Shown: positions 1 through 7,836 of the stretch, one piece after another
How positions within the stretch are numbered: position 1 is the stretch's first letter
How the letters are laid out: every line of letters begins with the position of its first letter
Assembly: GCF_900129935.1 (NCBI RefSeq)
Contig: NZ_FQXJ01000004.1
Span: 372,001 to 436,000 of the forward strand
Source of the DNA: Desulfosporosinus lacus DSM 15449
GTDB lineage: Bacteria; Bacillota; Desulfitobacteriia; Desulfitobacteriales; Desulfitobacteriaceae
Direction: 5' to 3'
DNA: 64,000 bases
Notes under the pieces: model-generated
The model's database searches: none
Seen by the model: the letters and a program-made list of their open reading frames with translations, nothing else
Told to the model about the DNA's origin: nothing
Position numbers and translations under genes: made by a program

Positions 1-1240
1 CCAATTGATCTCTAAATTTTGTGACTTCGATATACCAGCTTGGTTTGGCATAATAAAGGAGTGGGGTCTGACATCTCCAACAGTGAGGATAGTTATGCTC
101 CATTTTTTCTTTCTTAAATAGTTTCCCTTCCCCGTGCAACCATTTGATAATATCGAGATCCGCATCCATGACAAAGCTGCCTTTCCATGGAGTGGTTACA
201 AATTTCCCTGTTTCATCAACAGGCTGAAGAACCGGTAGATTATACCTCTTGCCAATGTTGTAATCATCCTCCCCAAAGGCTGGAGCAGTGTGGACAATTC
301 CCGTGCCATCCTCTGTCGTCACATAATCGCCCACCGTAACAAAGAAGGCCTTCTTATCCGCTTTTACAAACGGCATTAACTGCTCATATTCTACGAACTC
401 AAGATCTTTTCCCTTGATTTCTTCCAGAACTTCAAACTCTTCTCCCAACACTTTATGGGACAAAGTCTTGGCAACATAATAAATCTCCTCATTCTGCCTC
501 ACTCTCAGATAGACTTCTTGAGGATTGACCGTCAGTGCCACATTCGAAGGAAGCGTCCAGGGCGTCGTCGTCCAGACCAAAAAGAACTCTTCGACATCTT
601 TTCGCTTAAACTTTACGAAGACGGTATTAGTCTTTATTAACTTATAGCCCTGGGCTACTTCATGGGAGGCCAGCCCAGTTCCACAGCGTGAGCAATAGGG
701 CAGGATTTTGTGTCCTTCATAGATCAAACCTTTTTTGAAAAACTGATCAAGGATCCACCAGACGCTCTCAATATAATTATTATCGAGGGTGACGTAGGGA
801 TGGTCCAAATCGATTGAATATCCCATTCGTTTAGTCATATCTCGCCATTGCTTCTCATAGCTGAACACCGATTCCCGACATTTCTGATTGAACTCCGCGA
901 TTCCATAGGCTTCAATTTCTTGCTTGTTGGTAAGTTTAAGTTGTTTCTCTACTTCGATTTCCACAGGAAGACCATGAGTATCCCATCCAGCCTTACGCTT
1001 GACTTGATAGCCCTGCATGGTTTTGTATCGGCAAACTGAATCCTTCAAAGTTCTGGCTATAACGTGGTGTATGCCTGGTTTGCCGTTGGCCGTGGGAGGC
1101 CCTTCATAGAACACGAAAGGTGTTTTACCCTCTCTGGTTTCGATACTTTTATCCAGGATCTTATGATCATTCCAGTAATCAGCTATTTCACTTTCCTTTT
1201 TCGCTACCGGTAGATCCGTTAGCGGTTTGAAGTTAGACAT
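1..1240 (-). CDS. ileS: Isoleucyl-tRNA synthetase, N-terminal part (cut by window edge)
   Basis: Charges tRNA-Ile with isoleucine in the cytoplasm. About 413 N-terminal codons are visible; the rest lies beyond position 1. The protein begins MSNFKPLTDLPVAKKE. The class I signature region reads PPTANGKPGIHH, the HIGH-motif variant seen in clostridial IleS. A CSRCGTGL segment and the start of the CP1 editing domain (TTTPWTLPSN) follow. Two in-frame ATGs lie 6 nt apart. The AAAGGAAG Shine-Dalgarno touches the upstream one (1246) directly, so the ATG at 1240 fits better. A T-box leader and a sigma-A promoter lie upstream, so expression should respond to uncharged tRNA-Ile. Confidence 0.95.
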   Translation of the reverse strand, partial: MSNFKPLTDLPVAKKESEIADYWNDHKILDKSIETREGKTPFVFYEGPPTANGKPGIHHVIARTLKDSVCRYKTMQGYQVKRKAGWDTHGLPVEIEVEKQLKLTNKQEIEAYGIAEFNQKCRESVFSYEKQWRDMTKRMGYSIDLDHPYVTLDNNYIESVWWILDQFFKKGLIYEGHKILPYCSRCGTGLASHEVAQGYKLIKTNTVFVKFKRKDVEEFFLVWTTTPWTLPSNVALTVNPQEVYLRVRQNEEIYYVAKTLSHKVLGEEFEVLEEIKGKDLEFVEYEQLMPFVKADKKAFFVTVGDYVTTEDGTGIVHTAPAFGEDDYNIGKRYNLPVLQPVDETGKFVTTPWKGSFVMDADLDIIKWLHGEGKLFKKEKMEHNYPHCWRCQTPLLYYAKPSWYIEVTKFRDQL

Positions 1241-1274
1241 ACTCATCTTCCTTTCATATTGGGTAAATAACATC

Positions 1275-1478
1275 AAAAAGCCCCTAAGTCAATGACTCAG
1301 GGACGGATTATCCGCGGTACCACCCTTGTTATTAATGGATAGCTTAAATAAACAAGCCATTAATCGCTTAAAACATGTAACGTATGTCTACGGAACAGCT
1401 TAGATTATTTCAGCCGCCCAACTCCAAGGTGATCTTCATAAAAAACCTTCGTCATAATCTTTCACCCGAGGATTATGT
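1275..1478 (-). promoter_or_regulatory. T-box leader of ileS
   Basis: Read on the minus strand, the leader carries the conserved T-box core AGGGTGGTACCGCGG (about 1311-1326). A terminator hairpin (GTCCCTGAGTC...GACTTAGGGGC) then a T-run ends near 1275. T-box leaders read through when uncharged cognate tRNA binds. The upstream stem-I region contains GAAGATCACC; ATC there is a plausible isoleucine specifier codon, but I did not fold the stem to prove it. Confidence 0.9.
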
Positions 1479-1563
1479 CTCTAAAACCCAAGTTCTTTAT
1501 TACTATCCTTTTCACAGTTGTTATCCATATTTTAACCTATATCCAAACGTTTAAACCCTATTC

Positions 1564-1593
1564 ATCATATTCCAATTTCTCAAACATTGTCAA
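1564..1593 (-). promoter_or_regulatory. Sigma-A promoter of ileS
   Basis: Minus-strand TTGACA (1593-1588), an 18-nt spacer and TATGAT (1569-1564), placed about 90 nt before the T-box leader. The promoter lies immediately after the stop codon of the truncated toxin fragment. Confidence 0.75.
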
Positions 1594-1608
1594 GGGCACT
1601 CTAACTTT

Positions 1609-1731
1609 CTATTTTGTACTATACTGTCCCATGGCCACTTCAGGTGCAAGTAGCTGCTCTGCGATATAATTGTAAATCTCCTCCATATCAGAAAGTGCCT
1701 TGTCCGTGATCTGTATCTTATAATGCTTCAT
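1609..1731 (-). pseudogene. Truncated ParE/RelE-type toxin gene
   Basis: A 40-codon reading frame begins at ATG 1731, inside an ATGA overlap with the antitoxin stop codon, so it was translationally coupled. The start (MKHYKIQITDKALSDMEEIY, then NYIAEQLLAPEVA) matches the first helices of the ParE/RelE/YoeB toxin superfamily, normally about 90-100 residues. It stops after GQYSTK, so the beta-sheet core and catalytic part are missing. The next bases are the ileS promoter. I infer a deletion that removed the toxin body and left the antitoxin. Confidence 0.7.
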
Positions 1732-2033
1732 GCGTTTGTCTCTCGAAATCTCTGAAAGGCAGCAGATGCATCCTGTACATTACCCTTTTCGATATCGCTG
1801 TATCCTTCCTTTAACTTCGCATGAATTTCGTCCGTTGTCATCAAATCGGCGTTTACGGAAACCGGTGCTTTCGGCAACGTTACAGCAAAAGGTATTCCGC
1901 CGGTTATTGAAATCTGTTTCAGATAAATATCTATCGCTGTGGACATAGGTATACCGAGTTGTGAAAGGACTTCCTCAGCCCTTCTTTTTACGTCAGGATT
2001 AATCCTTATATTTAAAGTTGTAGTTTTTTCCAT
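1728..2033 (-). CDS. RelB/DinJ-family antitoxin (orphan)
   Basis: About 101 residues starting MEKTTTLNIRINPDVKRRAE. The N-terminus is a ribbon-helix-helix domain of the RelB/DinJ antitoxin family (TLNIRI strand, then the VLSQLGIPMSTAIDIYL helices). The C-terminal half would normally wrap the toxin. The start at 2033 has AGGAG 9 nt upstream; the ATG at 2042 overlaps that ribosome-binding site. Such antitoxins neutralise their toxin and autorepress the operon. Here the toxin downstream is cut to 40 codons, so this antitoxin has no obvious local partner. It may persist as a regulator or act against a related toxin elsewhere (inference). Confidence 0.85.
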   Translation of the reverse strand: MEKTTTLNIRINPDVKRRAEEVLSQLGIPMSTAIDIYLKQISITGGIPFAVTLPKAPVSVNADLMTTDEIHAKLKEGYSDIEKGNVQDASAAFQRFRETNA

Positions 2034-2121
2034 GTTAATCATCTCCTTTTGATAAAAAGGTAACGCGTTTGTCGTTACATTTCAATGGATATTTTGACTA
2101 TTTTAAGCTTTCTTACAAAAC

Positions 2122-2159
2122 AGGGTACTGACACTAAAAATATTATGTGTCAGTACCCT
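2122..2159 (-). terminator. Rho-independent terminator after the AraC-family gene
   Basis: Thirteen-bp perfect stem (AGGGTACTGACAC pairing with GTGTCAGTACCCT) with a 12-nt AT-rich loop. T-runs are modest on both sides, so it may act in both directions. Its base resembles the ppdK terminator at 8296-8335 (both start AAGGGTACT on the minus strand). This fits the ppdK remnant just upstream. Confidence 0.7.
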
Positions 2160-2234
2160 TGTTATATTTTTTTATAGAAGTTCTTCAGAGCCTTAGCACA
2201 AAGGTTTGATGAACTTTACTCATATCATTTTAGC

Positions 2235-2279
2235 CTACTTTGATTGGTCTTTGTTGATTACAGCCGCCTGGGCGGCAGC
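2235..2279 (-). pseudogene. Remnant of a ppdK 3' end
   Basis: Fifteen minus-strand codons read AAAQAAVINKDQSK and a stop. The intact ppdK in this window ends [14 protein letters not shown] and a stop: 12 of 14 residues agree, and both are followed by a GGGTACT-stem terminator. It lies in the spacer after the AraC-family gene and is too short to function. It is best explained as the last trace of a second ppdK copy. Confidence 0.65.
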
Positions 2280-2315
2280 ATGCCAAAAATTATAGCCAAA
2301 GAGCTGCCCGTGTTT

Positions 2316-3185
2316 TTAATTTTTTATTTTCCGAACCGGAATCCAAACTTCACTATAGGCGTAATCCTTTTTATGGGCATCCATTTTAGTAAAAGAAAAA
2401 GTAGGAGAATTGATTACTTCGTAATTGGAAGAAGGTAGCCATTCCGAATATATTTTTGCCATTGTTTCTTGTAACGCAGAAGGAAAGGATCCTTCATTCG
2501 GAAATATTGCCCAAGTATAGGCTTCCACCGGCACTTTGTCTAATCGATCACTTACTTGGTTTTCAGTCGTTAAAACACCTATCAAGTGAGTTAAATCTCC
2601 CTCTTCTTTTAAGAAATTAGCGTCAGCCTCATAAGAAGCATTGACAATTTCATAAGGTTCAATATTTTGGAGAGAATGCATTTCTTCTTTTTGTTCGTTC
2701 GTTATGCTTTGGGCAAGCTTTACAATCTCGTGATTAACCCCTTCAAATTGCATAGGGACACGTTTACTTACACCGACTAAATTAAACGCTGATTTGTCTT
2801 CAATTCTAAAATCCATAGTTATTCCTCCCTTGACGGTTATTACGAATGAAAGTTTGGGAAAGGATTTACTCATGCCTTTTTTTATTACTTCCGAGGGTAA
2901 TAACCCACTCCATTTTTTAAATGCACGAGTAAAGCCGTCCATTGACTGATAACCATATTTAAAAGCAACATCCGTTACTTTTTCTCCATGTAATAAATCC
3001 ATACTTGCTTCCGACAATCTTCTGTTTTTGATATATTCACTAAGCGTTAACCCTGAAAGATAAAAAAATATCTTTCTAAAGTGATAGTCGGAAACTCCAG
3101 CATATTCTGAAATTATTTCTGGAGATAGATCATCGGTTAAGTGATCCTCAATATAGTCAATCACATGATTTAATTCGTTTAACAT
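2316..3185 (-). CDS. AraC-family transcriptional regulator with GyrI-like effector domain
   Basis: 289 residues. Residues about 8-105 are an AraC/XylS double helix-turn-helix: SPEIISEYAGVSDYHFRKIF, then EKVTDVAFKYGYQSMDGFTR and the usual FKKWSGLLPSE ending. Residues about 125-289 match the GyrI-like/Rob-type small-molecule-binding domain, with the family end SEVWIPVRK. Proteins of this build often sense amphipathic or cationic compounds and activate efflux or stress genes. A strong AAAGGAGGG lies 6 nt before ATG 3185. No target gene is adjacent and the gene stands alone with its own terminator. The ligand is unknown. Confidence 0.92.
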   Translation of the reverse strand: MLNELNHVIDYIEDHLTDDLSPEIISEYAGVSDYHFRKIFFYLSGLTLSEYIKNRRLSEASMDLLHGEKVTDVAFKYGYQSMDGFTRAFKKWSGLLPSEVIKKGMSKSFPKLSFVITVKGGITMDFRIEDKSAFNLVGVSKRVPMQFEGVNHEIVKLAQSITNEQKEEMHSLQNIEPYEIVNASYEADANFLKEEGDLTHLIGVLTTENQVSDRLDKVPVEAYTWAIFPNEGSFPSALQETMAKIYSEWLPSSNYEVINSPTFSFTKMDAHKKDYAYSEVWIPVRKIKN

Positions 3186-3388
3186 TGTTTTCCCTCCTTT
3201 CGTATCTACATAATAGCAAAGCTGCTTTTACGATACTCGACTTTCTTAACATAAAAAATATCGAATCGCCCAGCGAATTAGGTACTGCCTCTTAAAATGT
3301 TCTCTAAAATAATTTTATGAATTATTTCATCTCTCATTTGCCTGCTTTTAGGTTGAACATTATGTAAGAGAATAATCCGCTGGTTGTA

Positions 3389-3420
3389 GTTCAAATTCGG
3401 AATCGATTCCGAATTTGAAC
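3389..3420. other. Perfect 32-bp palindrome in a 370-bp gene-poor gap
   Basis: GTTCAAATTCGGAATC is followed directly by its exact reverse complement with no loop. It lies in the gap between the AraC-family gene (start 3185) and the terminator at 3560. With no loop and no T-run it is not a normal terminator. A dimeric-protein operator or a recombination scar is possible. Nothing else in the gap was recognised. Confidence 0.6.
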
Positions 3421-3559
3421 CATCCTGGCCGGCAGTCAGCTTGTCCCATACTCTTCAAAGAGGCGTATCAGTTTATTGTCCATGCTTTGAGAGTAACTCA
3501 CCGAGTCTCCAGCCACTTTCCCCATTCTCCCTGATTGACCATGGATTTAAAGCTCCCAA

Positions 3560-3611
3560 AATAATGGCAGGACCGTAAAAAGCATAGGCACTTTGCGGTC
3601 CTGCCATTATT
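3560..3611 (-). terminator. Terminator after the 3618-3887 gene
   Basis: Sixteen-bp perfect stem (AATAATGGCAGGACCG with CGGTCCTGCCATTATT) and a 20-nt loop, beginning 7 nt beyond the stop codon of the small hypothetical gene. A short T-run (ATTATTTTGGG) follows on the minus strand. Confidence 0.75.
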
Positions 3612-3617
3612 TAGAGG

Positions 3618-3887
3618 CTAGGCAATTTTTATCCCTCCGCTTGCAGCATATTTATACAACAAATGTGCATTACAATGCAGGAACTTATCGAATTTGTCAA
3701 TCTCTTTATCATTGAACCCCTCACGCTTAATCCATGTATAAGACGGCAATATGCATCTTGCTACATCAAAGCCTTCTTCAGATGGACATTCAAAATGCAC
3801 CTCCACACATTGCACTCCATTTTCCTCAATAATGTGCGAATGCACTATCTCTGTTTCATCAGATAAAATCATATACGGATACATCAT
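3618..3887 (-). CDS. Small conserved-looking hypothetical protein
   Basis: 89 residues starting MMYPYMILSDETEIVHS. GGAGGTG lies 6 nt before ATG 3887. The apparent upstream start (MEVLF...) would put that ribosome-binding site inside the coding region, so it is rejected. The protein is acidic in the middle and ends LLYKYAASGGIKIA, with two cysteines and a YTWIKREGF segment. There is no signal peptide or membrane segment. It seems soluble and cytosolic. I do not recognise a characterised family. Its own terminator and good ribosome-binding site argue that it is a real single gene. Confidence 0.7.
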   Translation of the reverse strand: MMYPYMILSDETEIVHSHIIEENGVQCVEVHFECPSEEGFDVARCILPSYTWIKREGFNDKEIDKFDKFLHCNAHLLYKYAASGGIKIA

Positions 3888-4201
3888 AAACAACACCTCC
3901 ATCTATAAACCATACTTCTCTTCTATATACTATGAAATATTCACTTGTATTTTCTCAAATTCCTAGTTGGAATAGTTCAGAACAGAATTTTCGAGCTCTC
4001 TCACAACCTTATTTCACCATATGCATACTTCATTATCAATTCGTTCTAACCAATCGTCGTTTTTTAGCATTATGGAACACTTCTCGAAATTCAACACTAC
4101 TAATAGACTTTCCCTTCATTTATATAATGCACCTTTTTGTACATTATTTTCAATTATCTTCAAGCCTTTAATTCATTTCTCATCCTCTATTTTATAATAA
4201 C

Positions 4202-4840
4202 CTATATGTTTTCTTTGCTTACCGTTATATTGTCTTTCAGCCTCAGCACTAAATTATCATTCCTTGGTTCCCATTCTCTATGATAGTCCTGTATTAGATA
4301 ATAAATTGCATTCTGATAGATGAAATAAACCTTTGATTTAATAAGTGTTGTGTTGTGAGTATCCATCTACTACGATGTCTTTTACATCAGCTATGAAACC
4401 TAAGGCGTATGGGGCTGCTACTTTCTGCCACTCCCTTATGATATCCTGCCTTTTTAGGAGATAGCATATATCAGATACTATCTCTGGACAACCTTTTATA
4501 TGGTCTACATTGCTATCTTCCCAGAAGTAATCGTTTATCAGGAATCCATTTATACAATTATCAATGTACTTTCCTCTTTTTCTCAACCTGACTCTTACTC
4601 TGTTAACATAAGAACTATCAAACTTATCTCAGTCTAATAATTCATTATTGTAATAGGCGTTTAAACCATTTGATGTCTCCTTAAATGTTATCCCTTTGCT
4701 TTCTAGAAAATTGCTAAGGTCTTTTTTCTCTTTCAGTGTACCTATGAGATTATATACGTCTGTTTCATTGGGTGGGTTTATCCTTGATGTTAAGTGTCCT
4801 ACTGCACAAGCATCAAATTTTATTTTATTGATAGGGGGGG
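4202..4840 (-). pseudogene. Decayed gene of unknown function next to the IS3 element
   Basis: A minus-strand coding stretch can be followed from the left flank of the IS element down to 4202 if one in-frame TGA (near 4628) and one frameshift (near 4340) are ignored. Readable pieces include FDACAVGHLTSRINPPNETD, KRGKYIDNCINGFLINDYFW, REWQKVAAPYALGFIADVKD and YQNAIYYLIQDYHREWEPRN. The N-terminus is missing at the IS boundary, so the gene was probably interrupted or truncated by the insertion. I do not recognise the family. The AT-rich stretch 3903-4201 beside it shows no gene. Confidence 0.5.
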
Positions 4841-4859
4841 GTAAAGTTTAAGGGAAACA

Positions 4860-5165
4860 TTGAACAGCCCAGCGGAAAAAGCGAAGATCGTTTTAGAGGT
4901 TCTCAGAGAGGAAAGTACTCTCAATGAGATAGCCACCAACTATGGAGTCAGTCCACAGCTTATTAGTCGATGGAAAGTTGAGTTTATCGAGAATATGCCA
5001 GCCGTGTTTGATAAGAAGAACACTGAAGTTAAGCAGTTGAAGAAAGATCATTCTGCAGAGAAGGAGGATCTGATCAATCAGATTGGTCAGTTGACGGTAG
5101 ACTTGACTTGGCTCAAAAAAAAACAGGAGCAAGTCTTAGAAATTCGGAAAAGAAGGAACTTATAG
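4860..5165 (+). CDS. IS3-family transposase OrfA
   Basis: 101 residues from a TTG start (4860) with AAGGG 6 nt upstream. Residues about 5-45 form the HTH_Tnp_1 helix-turn-helix (AKIVLEVLREESTLNEIA, then YGVSPQLISRWK). The C-terminus is a leucine-rich coiled coil (LINQIGQLTVDLTWLKKK) used for OrfA/OrfAB dimerisation. The A9 run at 5115-5123 (CTC AAA AAA AAA) is placed where IS3 elements make the OrfAB fusion by -1 frameshifting. Confidence 0.88.
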   Translation: MNSPAEKAKIVLEVLREESTLNEIATNYGVSPQLISRWKVEFIENMPAVFDKKNTEVKQLKKDHSAEKEDLINQIGQLTVDLTWLKKKQEQVLEIRKRRNL

Positions 5166-5208
5166 AGTTTGAGAATCCGAAGATTACGTCAAGCACCAGT
5201 GTAAACTT

Positions 5209-6006
5209 TTGGGGTTACCTCGTTCATCGGCCTATTACAAAAGTCATGGCGTGACCGAACCGAGTCAGGAAGAAGTGGATATTAAGAACGCGATCGACAA
5301 GATCCACTATGACGAGTGTTCTTATGGTTGCCGAAGAATGCAGAAGGAACTCAGAAAGAAGGGTTTCCATGGTATCGGTAAAAGAAGAGTGCGCAGATAT
5401 ATGGACGAAATGGGTATCGTCGCCTTCTATCCTGGTCCAAACCTAAGCAAACGTGACTTGCAAGATCGAACATACCCATATTTACTACGGAATGTTCCAA
5501 TCACGCATGTTAATCAGGTTTGGGGTATTGATATAACGTACTGTGGGACGCCCTCAGGGTTCATGTATCTCGTGGCCATCATTGATTGGCACTCTCGTTT
5601 AATCGTCGGATGGGCTATGAGTAACACCATGCAGTCGGACTTTGTCATACGAGCCGTCGAAGAGGCCATAAAGACCCACGGAAAACCTGAAATCATGAAT
5701 TCAGATCAAGGAAGTCAATTCACTTCAAAGGCATATATCGAGTGCATTAAGAGCAAGGAAACTATTCGAATTAGTATGAACGGTAAGGGTCGGGCGAGAG
5801 ATAATGCGAGAATTGAACGCTTCTTTCGCAACTATAACTGGGAGCGTTTGTATCCAGAGGCTCCTGAGACCGTCACAGAGTTGAAGCAAATGACCGTGAA
5901 CTATATGAAGCATTACAACTGGAACCGGCCACATCAATCACTCGAGTATGCTACTCCTAGCAGCATCTACTATTCTCAAAACGACGTTCAAGGACAGGTA
6001 GTATAA
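5209..6006 (+). CDS. IS3-family transposase OrfB (DDE), probably frameshifted near its N-terminus
   Basis: 265 residues containing the HTH_21 and rve integrase-core domains: YGCRRMQKELRKKG, then D in WGIDITYC, D in MNSDQGSQFTS and E in ARDNARIERFFRNYNWERLY, the DDE triad. The expected -1 frame after the A9 slip reads TGASLRNSEKKELIEFENPK but runs to a stop near 5251. The OrfB body lies in another frame that becomes coherent only from about 5188 (VKHQCKLLGLPRSS). One further indel near 5180-5188 therefore separates the two parts. As written the fusion transposase cannot be made by a single -1 slip. Confidence 0.85.
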   Translation: MGLPRSSAYYKSHGVTEPSQEEVDIKNAIDKIHYDECSYGCRRMQKELRKKGFHGIGKRRVRRYMDEMGIVAFYPGPNLSKRDLQDRTYPYLLRNVPITHVNQVWGIDITYCGTPSGFMYLVAIIDWHSRLIVGWAMSNTMQSDFVIRAVEEAIKTHGKPEIMNSDQGSQFTSKAYIECIKSKETIRISMNGKGRARDNARIERFFRNYNWERLYPEAPETVTELKQMTVNYMKHYNWNRPHQSLEYATPSSIYYSQNDVQGQVV

Positions 6007-6040
6007 CTTGACTTTTGTGAAAAAGAGAGCAATATGTCAA

Positions 6041-6260
6041 CGTGGCCGAGTCCTTTGATTGAACTGTCGGGTTAGTTGTCCGGGTGCCACGAGGGATACC
6101 GAAGCCGAAGGCTGAGGATATGCTCGCTGGTATCCCATGGACAACAGCTCATGTGACAAGCTAAAGGACCGAAGGGACATTTTTCCTCCGCAGAGGACAA
6201 ATGGTCCTTCTGGCCAGCGCCGAGCGTCGTAACCCCCCCATCCCATAGGTCTCATCTTTT
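6041..6260. other. GC-rich structured intergenic segment beside the IS3 element
   Basis: About 220 bp with several nested inverted repeats: GGGATACC with GGTATCCC (6092-6139), and AAGGACC with GGTCCTT (6163-6210), enclosing CCGAAGGGAC and CAGAGGAC. No plausible gene is seen. Style and GC resemble the dispersed structured repeats at 19218, 21289 and 30165, but the sequence is different. Confidence 0.5.
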
Positions 6261-6343
6261 ACTCAAGTTAGATAATAAGACCGATTATGAGGAAAGGAGT
6301 TTATCTTAAGATTTTCAAAATCGTGTCTTGACAAGCGGGGGCA

Positions 6344-6523
6344 TTACACACCACTTATGCGTTCTACTTCTTCCATTGAAGCTTTGACGATTTCATCATA
6401 CTGCACTCGTTTCTCTTTAAGCTCATTCTTATCTATTATTCCATCAGTATATGATTCAATGAGCCTACTTAGCTTTTGTTTATTCCTATCTATCTTTGAT
6501 TGAAGCTTGGCCCTATTATGTGA
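6344..6523 (-). pseudogene. Serine-recombinase C-terminal remnant
   Basis: A minus-strand frame ending at TAA 6344 reads NRAKLQSKIDRNKQKLSRLI, ESYTDGIIDKNELKEKRVQY and EEVERISGV. This is the coiled-coil C-terminal segment of large serine recombinases (integrases/resolvases of phage and integrative elements). The catalytic domain is absent. It supports a decayed mobile element between about 4200 and 8230. Confidence 0.6.
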
Positions 6524-6537
6524 CTGGCGAGGGTGAA

Positions 6538-6675
6538 TTATTTAAACTTAATCATATTGGCCGCTCGTTTCTTCTGTTCGTCGAGTATCACTGCATATTG
6601 CCTTGTAGTCTTAGGTTCACTATGCCTTAGGTAATCTTGCACTAAGGCTAGGTTATCCGTCTCTCTGAGTAGCAT
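6538..6675 (-). pseudogene. Tyrosine-recombinase (phage integrase) C-terminal remnant
   Basis: The minus-strand frame ending at TAA 6538 reads LLRETDNLALVQDYLRHSEP, then KTTRQYAVILDEQKKRAANM. This is the box II region of XerC/XerD/phage integrases (L..VQ..L.HS.P.TT..Y, with the catalytic Tyr in RQYA). Only about 45 codons remain. The stretch 6676-6820 before the next gene holds nothing I recognise. Confidence 0.7.
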
Positions 6676-6932
6676 TGTAGTTGATTATACATCGTTTTCT
6701 AGGGAAAAAATCTATAAACTTGATTCTGAATAGAAGATAGCCTATGTACTTAACAAAAAGCGACTGGCCTTAAAAAAAATTTAAATATGTTGTAACCTTT
6801 TACCATGCTTATACTCTCTATATAATGGAACGCAATTTGGTAGAAGGGAGGGTAGTTTTTCTTTATAACTCGCTATAAGTTAAATTGCTTAGGTTAATTT
6901 CGACAGTATTAAAATTGAGGAGGTAATATTTT

Positions 6933-7631
6933 ATGACAATCCTAAAATCCAAGAAAATTAAATCCATACTAACTGGTGTTCTGGCAGTCTTTTTAACGTT
7001 ATCTTTAAGTGGTCCTGTTTTTGCTTCAACCAACAATAAGGATGCTGCAACCCAAAAGTTTTCAAAGGATACCATTATAACTACCGATAATGCGAAAAGT
7101 ATCCTTAAGGCCTACGGCATTGATCCAAACACTGGAGTTAAAAGTGATAAACCGATAGCTAGTGTCAAAACAGTAGCGGACTTAGAAATAGCTCTTGAAG
7201 AGGGAAAGAAACTACCCAGTAAAATAATCGATAATGTCACTGTCAGTCCTCTTCCTCTTTTGCCTTCTAGCCTTGCAGTAATAAACGCAATTAGTTATGA
7301 AACCCGGACCACAACTACTAAATATACCTCTACATTGTCTGTTATATATTCAGCTTCTGGCCAACATTATACGTATGGTGAAGAGGCCTGGTGGACCTCC
7401 GCAGGCTCTGGAAGTATCACACCAAAGGCCACAGGCATTCCAGGAACCTTCTATCAAGTTACAGAACAACGCAGATTGTCAAATCAGGTTTATAACGCTA
7501 ATACGATGTCCTCGTATTTACAATTGAGCTATGACTATGATATTACGCATTATGTTACTGTTGCCGGATTTACTTATCCAACATCCAGCTCACCTATTCA
7601 AGGTTCTGTTAGGTTTACTGGAGTTTTCTAA
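6933..7631 (+). CDS. Predicted secreted protein of unknown function
   Basis: 232 residues. The N-terminus is a Sec signal peptide: KSKKIKSI, a hydrophobic core LTGVLAVFLTLSLSG and a PVFAS cleavage region near residue 32. The mature protein is Ser/Thr/Tyr-rich with one low-complexity TRTTTTKYTSTLS stretch and probable beta structure toward the end. It has no cysteine and no recognised domain. GAGGAGG lies 9 nt upstream of ATG 6933, and a TATAAT (6821-6826) is the likely -10 box. It is one of the few plus-strand genes and lies among recombinase remnants, so it may be acquired cargo. A stable hairpin follows. Confidence 0.8.
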   Translation: MTILKSKKIKSILTGVLAVFLTLSLSGPVFASTNNKDAATQKFSKDTIITTDNAKSILKAYGIDPNTGVKSDKPIASVKTVADLEIALEEGKKLPSKIIDNVTVSPLPLLPSSLAVINAISYETRTTTTKYTSTLSVIYSASGQHYTYGEEAWWTSAGSGSITPKATGIPGTFYQVTEQRRLSNQVYNANTMSSYLQLSYDYDITHYVTVAGFTYPTSSSPIQGSVRFTGVF

Positions 7632-7680
7632 TATCTCATACAATTTTCCCCAGAGAAAGCGGCGCATAGGCTTTTGTAAA

Positions 7681-7717
7681 AGAAATAGAGAACGTTCATT
7701 TAACGTTTTCTATTTCT
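7681..7717 (+). terminator. Terminator after the secreted-protein gene
   Basis: Sixteen-bp stem AGAAATAGAGAACGTT with AACGTTTTCTATTTCT (one G-T pair), loop CATTT, followed by TTCT. Located 50 nt after the stop codon at 7631. Confidence 0.65.
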
Positions 7718-7836
7718 TTCTAAGAATAAATTTAAATCCATGGTTTTAGGATGAAAATTAAAGTCAATGAAGTATACTGATAATAGACTCTATGCGATAC
7801 TGAGTGGCTATATTATAGAGGGAGGGGGAAAGGACT

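Larger units (their letters stand above)
4842..6020 (+). mobile_element. IS3-family insertion sequence
   Basis: About 1.2 kb with the standard two-gene IS3 layout: a helix-turn-helix OrfA and a DDE OrfB, with a slippery A9 run near the end of OrfA. The ends are not certain. Imperfectly matching AAAGTTTAAG (left, about 4845) and AAAGTCAAG (right, reverse strand, about 6010) could be terminal repeats. The element lies against a decayed gene of opposite orientation. OrfB appears frameshifted, so the copy may be dead. Confidence 0.75.

Noticed and set aside
3421-3550. Minus-strand frame reading MGKVAGDSVSYSQSMDNKLI and ending in EYGTS
   Set aside because: It is short, without a ribosome-binding site or recognised similarity; possibly another remnant but not supportable.
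6037-6255. 72-codon minus-strand frame after the IS
   Set aside because: It covers a stem-rich non-coding segment and has no recognisable protein features.
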